From Bacteroidales bacterium (GTDB lineage Bacteria; Bacteroidota; Bacteroidia; Bacteroidales; VadinHA17), in the NCBI GenBank assembly GCA_017882245.1, contig JADGPV010000053.1, positions 1-9,951 of the forward strand: a stretch of 9,951 bases of DNA, written 5' to 3'. A model generated the notes under the pieces. The model had not been told where the DNA came from. It did not search any database and was given only the letters and a program-made list of their open reading frames with translations. A program made the translations under genes and the position numbers. Positions 7,144 to 9,951 of this stretch are shown here, one piece after another. Position 1 is the first letter of the stretch; every line of letters starts with the position of its first letter.

Positions 7144-8439
7144 ATGCGTGTTCTGATGTTTGGATGGGAGTTCCCCCCTCATATTGCAGGTGGGCTTGGC
7201 ACTGCCAGCTACGGTCTGACACGTGGTCTAGCGGCACAACCTGACACAGAGGTTATTTTTGTTGTTCCAAGAGCCTACGGTGATGAAGACCAGAGTATTG
7301 TCAGCCTGATAGGAGCCAACACCGTCCCTGTTGAATTTAAAAAAGTACGGTTTAATTATTTTAGTAAGCCAATTGAGAAGATCGAGGTCTTTTCAAAACT
7401 GGTGCCCTATACTGATCCCGAGGATTTCTGGAAGATGACGAGGGGAGAGGTGGCGGAGACTGACGTCCTTGTGACTACTAACAAATCCGGCAAGGTAGAT
7501 TTCACGGGCAGTTACGGTGCCTCACTGATGGATGAGATCCATAAGTATTCGATGGTTGCGCAGGTGATAGCTTCCGAGCAGGAATTTGATATTATTCATG
7601 CACACGACTGGCTTGCCTATCCGGCAGGCATAGCCGCCAAGGCTGTATCCGGAAAGCCGCTGGTGATACATGTTCATGCCACAGACTTTGACCGCAGTGG
7701 CGGCAATGTCAATCCTGTCGTATATAATATGGAAAAAGAGGGAATGGATGCTGCTGATAAGATCATCACTGTCAGCAATCTCACACGCGATATTGTCATT
7801 TGTAAATACAATATAAATCCTGACAAGGTAGAAACTGTCTATAATGCCGTTGAACCACCGCATCATTCCGAGCTTGACGTGCCGGAAAGGACATACGATG
7901 ACAAGATAGTTACCTTCCTGGGTCGGATAACCATGCAGAAAGGCCCGGAATACTTTATTGAGGCAGCAAGGATTGTCTTGTCCCGGATGCCCAACGTCAG
8001 GTTTGTAATGGCCGGATCAGGTGACATGATGGAGCGTATGATACGTCACGCTGCTGCCCTGCGCATTACTGACAGATTTCACTTTACCGGATTCCTGCGC
8101 GGCAATGACGTATTCACCATGCTGAGAATGAGCGATGTATATGTTATGCCCTCAGTGTCGGAGCCGTTTGGCATCTCCCCACTTGAGGCGATGCAGTCAA
8201 ATGTTCCGGTGATAATCAGCAAGCAAAGCGGCGTTGCAGAGCTTCTTACGCATGCCGTGAAGGTTGATTTCTGGGATATTGAGGCAATGGCTGATGCCAT
8301 TTACGGCATCCTTACCTATCCTGCACTCTCGCGCATGTTTATCATGAACGGCAAGGAGGAGGTTGACAAGCTGAAGTGGGATAATGCTGCCAGGCATGTT
8401 AAAAATATTTACAATGAGGTTTTGAAACAGACAAGCTAA
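7144..8439 (+). CDS. GT4-family glycosyltransferase, putative glycogen/alpha-glucan synthase
   Basis: A 431-residue GT-B fold retaining glycosyltransferase. The N-terminal domain begins MRVLMFGWEFPPHIAGGLGT, with the donor-phosphate loop GGLG at 16-19, equivalent to the KxGGL loop of glycogen synthases, and includes HAHDW at 152-156. The C-terminal GT1-type domain has GRITMQKG (R261, K266, nucleotide-sugar phosphate contacts) and EPFGISPLE (E340, E348, the E-x7-E motif). Between the enzymes of alpha-glucan breakdown, the likely product is an alpha-1,4-glucan from ADP- or UDP-glucose. A maltose-1-phosphate synthase-like (GlgM) or other GT4 activity cannot be excluded. ATG 7144 is chosen because it gives the canonical first beta strand directly; a longer frame from 6979 would overlap the upstream gene by 55 codons and read non-homologous sequence. 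It starts one base after the debranching-enzyme stop and ends 5 bp before the GH57 gene. Confidence 0.9.
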   Translation: MRVLMFGWEFPPHIAGGLGTASYGLTRGLAAQPDTEVIFVVPRAYGDEDQSIVSLIGANTVPVEFKKVRFNYFSKPIEKIEVFSKLVPYTDPEDFWKMTRGEVAETDVLVTTNKSGKVDFTGSYGASLMDEIHKYSMVAQVIASEQEFDIIHAHDWLAYPAGIAAKAVSGKPLVIHVHATDFDRSGGNVNPVVYNMEKEGMDAADKIITVSNLTRDIVICKYNINPDKVETVYNAVEPPHHSELDVPERTYDDKIVTFLGRITMQKGPEYFIEAARIVLSRMPNVRFVMAGSGDMMERMIRHAAALRITDRFHFTGFLRGNDVFTMLRMSDVYVMPSVSEPFGISPLEAMQSNVPVIISKQSGVAELLTHAVKVDFWDIEAMADAIYGILTYPALSRMFIMNGKEEVDKLKWDNAARHVKNIYNEVLKQTS

Positions 8440-8444
8440 AAGAT

Positions 8445-9908
8445 ATGAGCACAGCACAGAAAAAGGCAATCTGCCTATATTTCCAGGTTCATCAGCCCTT
8501 TAGACTCAGGCGCTATCGCTTTTTTGAAATGGGTCATGAGCATTATTATTATGATGATTTCATGAACGAATCAATTCTCCGGAAAATTGCGTCTGACTGT
8601 TATCTTCCTGCCAACAAGATAATTCTTGATCTTATCAGCAAGCACAAGGGCAAGTTCAGGGTGACCTTTTCTCTTAGCGGTATTGTTATTGACCAGTTCA
8701 GACTTTACGCCCCTGAGGTTCTTGCCTCTTTCAAAGAGCTTGCCGAGACGGGCTGCGTTGAGTTCCTTGCTGAGACCAACTCGCATTCGCTGGCCTCGCT
8801 GATGGATCGTGAGAGATTTGAGAGACAGATCAGCATGCATACGGAAAAAATGGTTGAGTATCTTGGTTACAAGCCAACCTCAGTAAGAAACACCGAGCTG
8901 ATCTATTCCGATGAAATAGGCAGCTGGATGGCTGATATGGGGTATAAAGCCACCGTCACGGAAGGAGCGAAGCATATACTTGGATGGAAGTCGCCCAATT
9001 TTCTGTACTGTAATTCTATTAACCCGAAGCTGAAAGTACTGCTGCGCAATTATACACTCAGCGATGATATTGCATTCAGATTCTCCAACAAGAGCTGGTC
9101 GAGTTATCCACTGACTGCCGAAAAGTACGTCTCATGGATAAAAGGACTCGGCTCGTCTTCAGATATAGTGAACATCTTTATGGATTATGAGACATTCGGT
9201 GAGCACCAGAAAAAGGAAACCGGAATTTTTGATTTCCTGAAACATCTTCCTGATGTCGTAATCAAAAAGACTCCGTTTGTTTTTATGACCGTTTCGGAGA
9301 TAGCGGATAATTATCAGCCTGTTGCTGTGTTGCATGTCCCATCACCCATTTCCTGGGCAGATGAAGAAAGAGATCTCACTGCATGGATGGGAAATGAGCT
9401 TCAGACAGCTGCCGTGAGTAAACTATACAGTCTGTCAGAACAGGTCAACAGATGTGGCTCGGATCAGCTCATGCGCGACTGGGGTTACCTGCAATCGAGT
9501 GACCACTTTTATTACATGTCAACAAAGTTTTTCTCTGACGGTGCAGTACATGCATATTTCAATCCCTATGAAAACCCATATCAGGCTTTCATGAATTATA
9601 TGAATGTTCTGAGTGATTTTGAGATAAGGCTTAAGGCTGTAGCTCCGGTAAATGTCCATGACGAGGAGGTTAACCGCCTCGCAGCAGCAGTTGAGACCAA
9701 AGATCATCTTATCAGTGAGCTGCAGGAGAAATTAACAAAGTTTGAGAAAAAGGGCCGCATAGTCAGGACAAAAGCTGTGAAACCCAAAGGGGAGAAAAGC
9801 CCGGCGGCAACTGCAAAAAAAGCTGTTGCCGGCAAAGCCACGTCGAAAAAACCAATCGTGAAAAAAACAGCTTCACGAAAAACCACGGCCGCAAAAGCCA
9901 AAAAGTAA
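8445..9908 (+). CDS. GH57 alpha-amylase-type glycoside hydrolase with coiled-coil and basic C-terminal tail
   Basis: A 487-residue cytosolic protein. The GH57 (beta/alpha)7 domain spans about 5-395. Conserved regions seen are HQPFRL (16-21), CVEFLAETNSHSL (104-116), VRNTELIY (147-154) with predicted nucleophile E151, and FMDYETFGEH (245-254) with predicted acid/base D247. Spacing of the two catalytic residues and overall size fit the alpha-amylase-type subgroup better than the longer GH57 branching enzymes or 4-alpha-glucanotransferases. Some GH57 amylase-like homologues in Bacteroidota lack a catalytic residue, but both appear intact here. Residues about 404-436 form a predicted coiled coil (heptad-like LAAAVETKDHLISELQEKL), followed by a tail (437-487) almost entirely Lys, Ala, Thr, Ser, Pro and Val, with repeated KKA/KKT blocks. 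No signal peptide is present. It follows the glycosyltransferase by 5 bp and completes the alpha-glucan operon. The exact reaction (hydrolysis, transfer or branching) cannot be read from sequence. Confidence 0.92.
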   Translation: MSTAQKKAICLYFQVHQPFRLRRYRFFEMGHEHYYYDDFMNESILRKIASDCYLPANKIILDLISKHKGKFRVTFSLSGIVIDQFRLYAPEVLASFKELAETGCVEFLAETNSHSLASLMDRERFERQISMHTEKMVEYLGYKPTSVRNTELIYSDEIGSWMADMGYKATVTEGAKHILGWKSPNFLYCNSINPKLKVLLRNYTLSDDIAFRFSNKSWSSYPLTAEKYVSWIKGLGSSSDIVNIFMDYETFGEHQKKETGIFDFLKHLPDVVIKKTPFVFMTVSEIADNYQPVAVLHVPSPISWADEERDLTAWMGNELQTAAVSKLYSLSEQVNRCGSDQLMRDWGYLQSSDHFYYMSTKFFSDGAVHAYFNPYENPYQAFMNYMNVLSDFEIRLKAVAPVNVHDEEVNRLAAAVETKDHLISELQEKLTKFEKKGRIVRTKAVKPKGEKSPAATAKKAVAGKATSKKPIVKKTASRKTTAAKAKK

Positions 9909-9951
9909 GAATAGCTGTTTAGGTTAAACATATAAGGTATCCATAATGCGC

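Noticed and set aside
7522..7866. 114-codon minus-strand open frame inside the glycosyltransferase
   Set aside because: Antisense shadow of a conserved coding region with no family resemblance.
9917..9929. GTTTA-GGT-TAAAC hairpin after the GH57 gene as a terminator
   Set aside because: A 5-bp AT-rich stem without a following T tract is too weak, and the window ends 22 bp later.
9946..9951. ATGCGC at the window end as the start of a fourth operon gene
   Set aside because: Only two codons are visible, so a gene cannot be supported from this window.

Overview
The window looks like a chromosomal segment from a member of the Bacteroidota, probably near Bacteroidales. Three things point there: protein families typical of that phylum (DUF4369-type TlpA lipoproteins, a SiaB-like DUF6272 protein, and a debranching enzyme / GT4 / GH57 cluster); a perfect TAnnTTTG -7 promoter box upstream of one transcription unit; and the lack of clear Shine-Dalgarno sequences. 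Coding density is high and the only sizeable gap is about 200 bp. I see no insertion sequences, phage genes, CRISPR arrays, tRNAs or rRNAs.

Layout. (1) Bases 1-602, plus strand: the C-terminal 199 residues of a ComM/YifB-type Mg-chelatase-like AAA+ ATPase, cut by the window edge. (2) 689-1813, plus: a protein built of two tandem SiaB-like (GHKL-fold) domains, the second with a decayed G-box. (3) 4986-1773, minus: an apparent three-gene unit made of an intact TlpA-like thioredoxin lipoprotein (WCPPC), a second TlpA-like lipoprotein whose active site has become SENC, and a UDP-2,3-diacylglucosamine diphosphatase (LpxH, lipid A synthesis). The lpxH 3' end overlaps the 3' end of the SiaB-like gene by 41 bp. 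(4) 4987-5189: a divergent promoter region. (5) 5190-9908, plus: a tightly packed alpha-glucan operon made of a glycogen debranching enzyme, a GT4 glycosyltransferase and a GH57 alpha-amylase-type enzyme, with gaps of 1 and 5 bp. The GH57 protein ends in a coiled coil and a Lys/Ala-rich basic tail.

How the genes may work together. The last three genes plausibly form a storage-polysaccharide (glycogen) module: chain synthesis by the glycosyltransferase, alpha-1,4 cleavage or transfer by the GH57 enzyme, and alpha-1,6 debranching. The minus-strand unit is an envelope unit, with two periplasm-facing or surface lipoproteins and one lipid A enzyme. The SiaB-like protein probably belongs to a partner-switching type signalling pathway, but no SiaC-like partner or phosphatase is encoded here.

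Most of the window is recognisable housekeeping or accessory metabolism. The points most worth a second look are the asymmetric tandem SiaB protein, the CxxC-to-SxxC thioredoxin paralogue with acidic residues right after its lipobox cysteine, and the basic tail on the GH57 enzyme.
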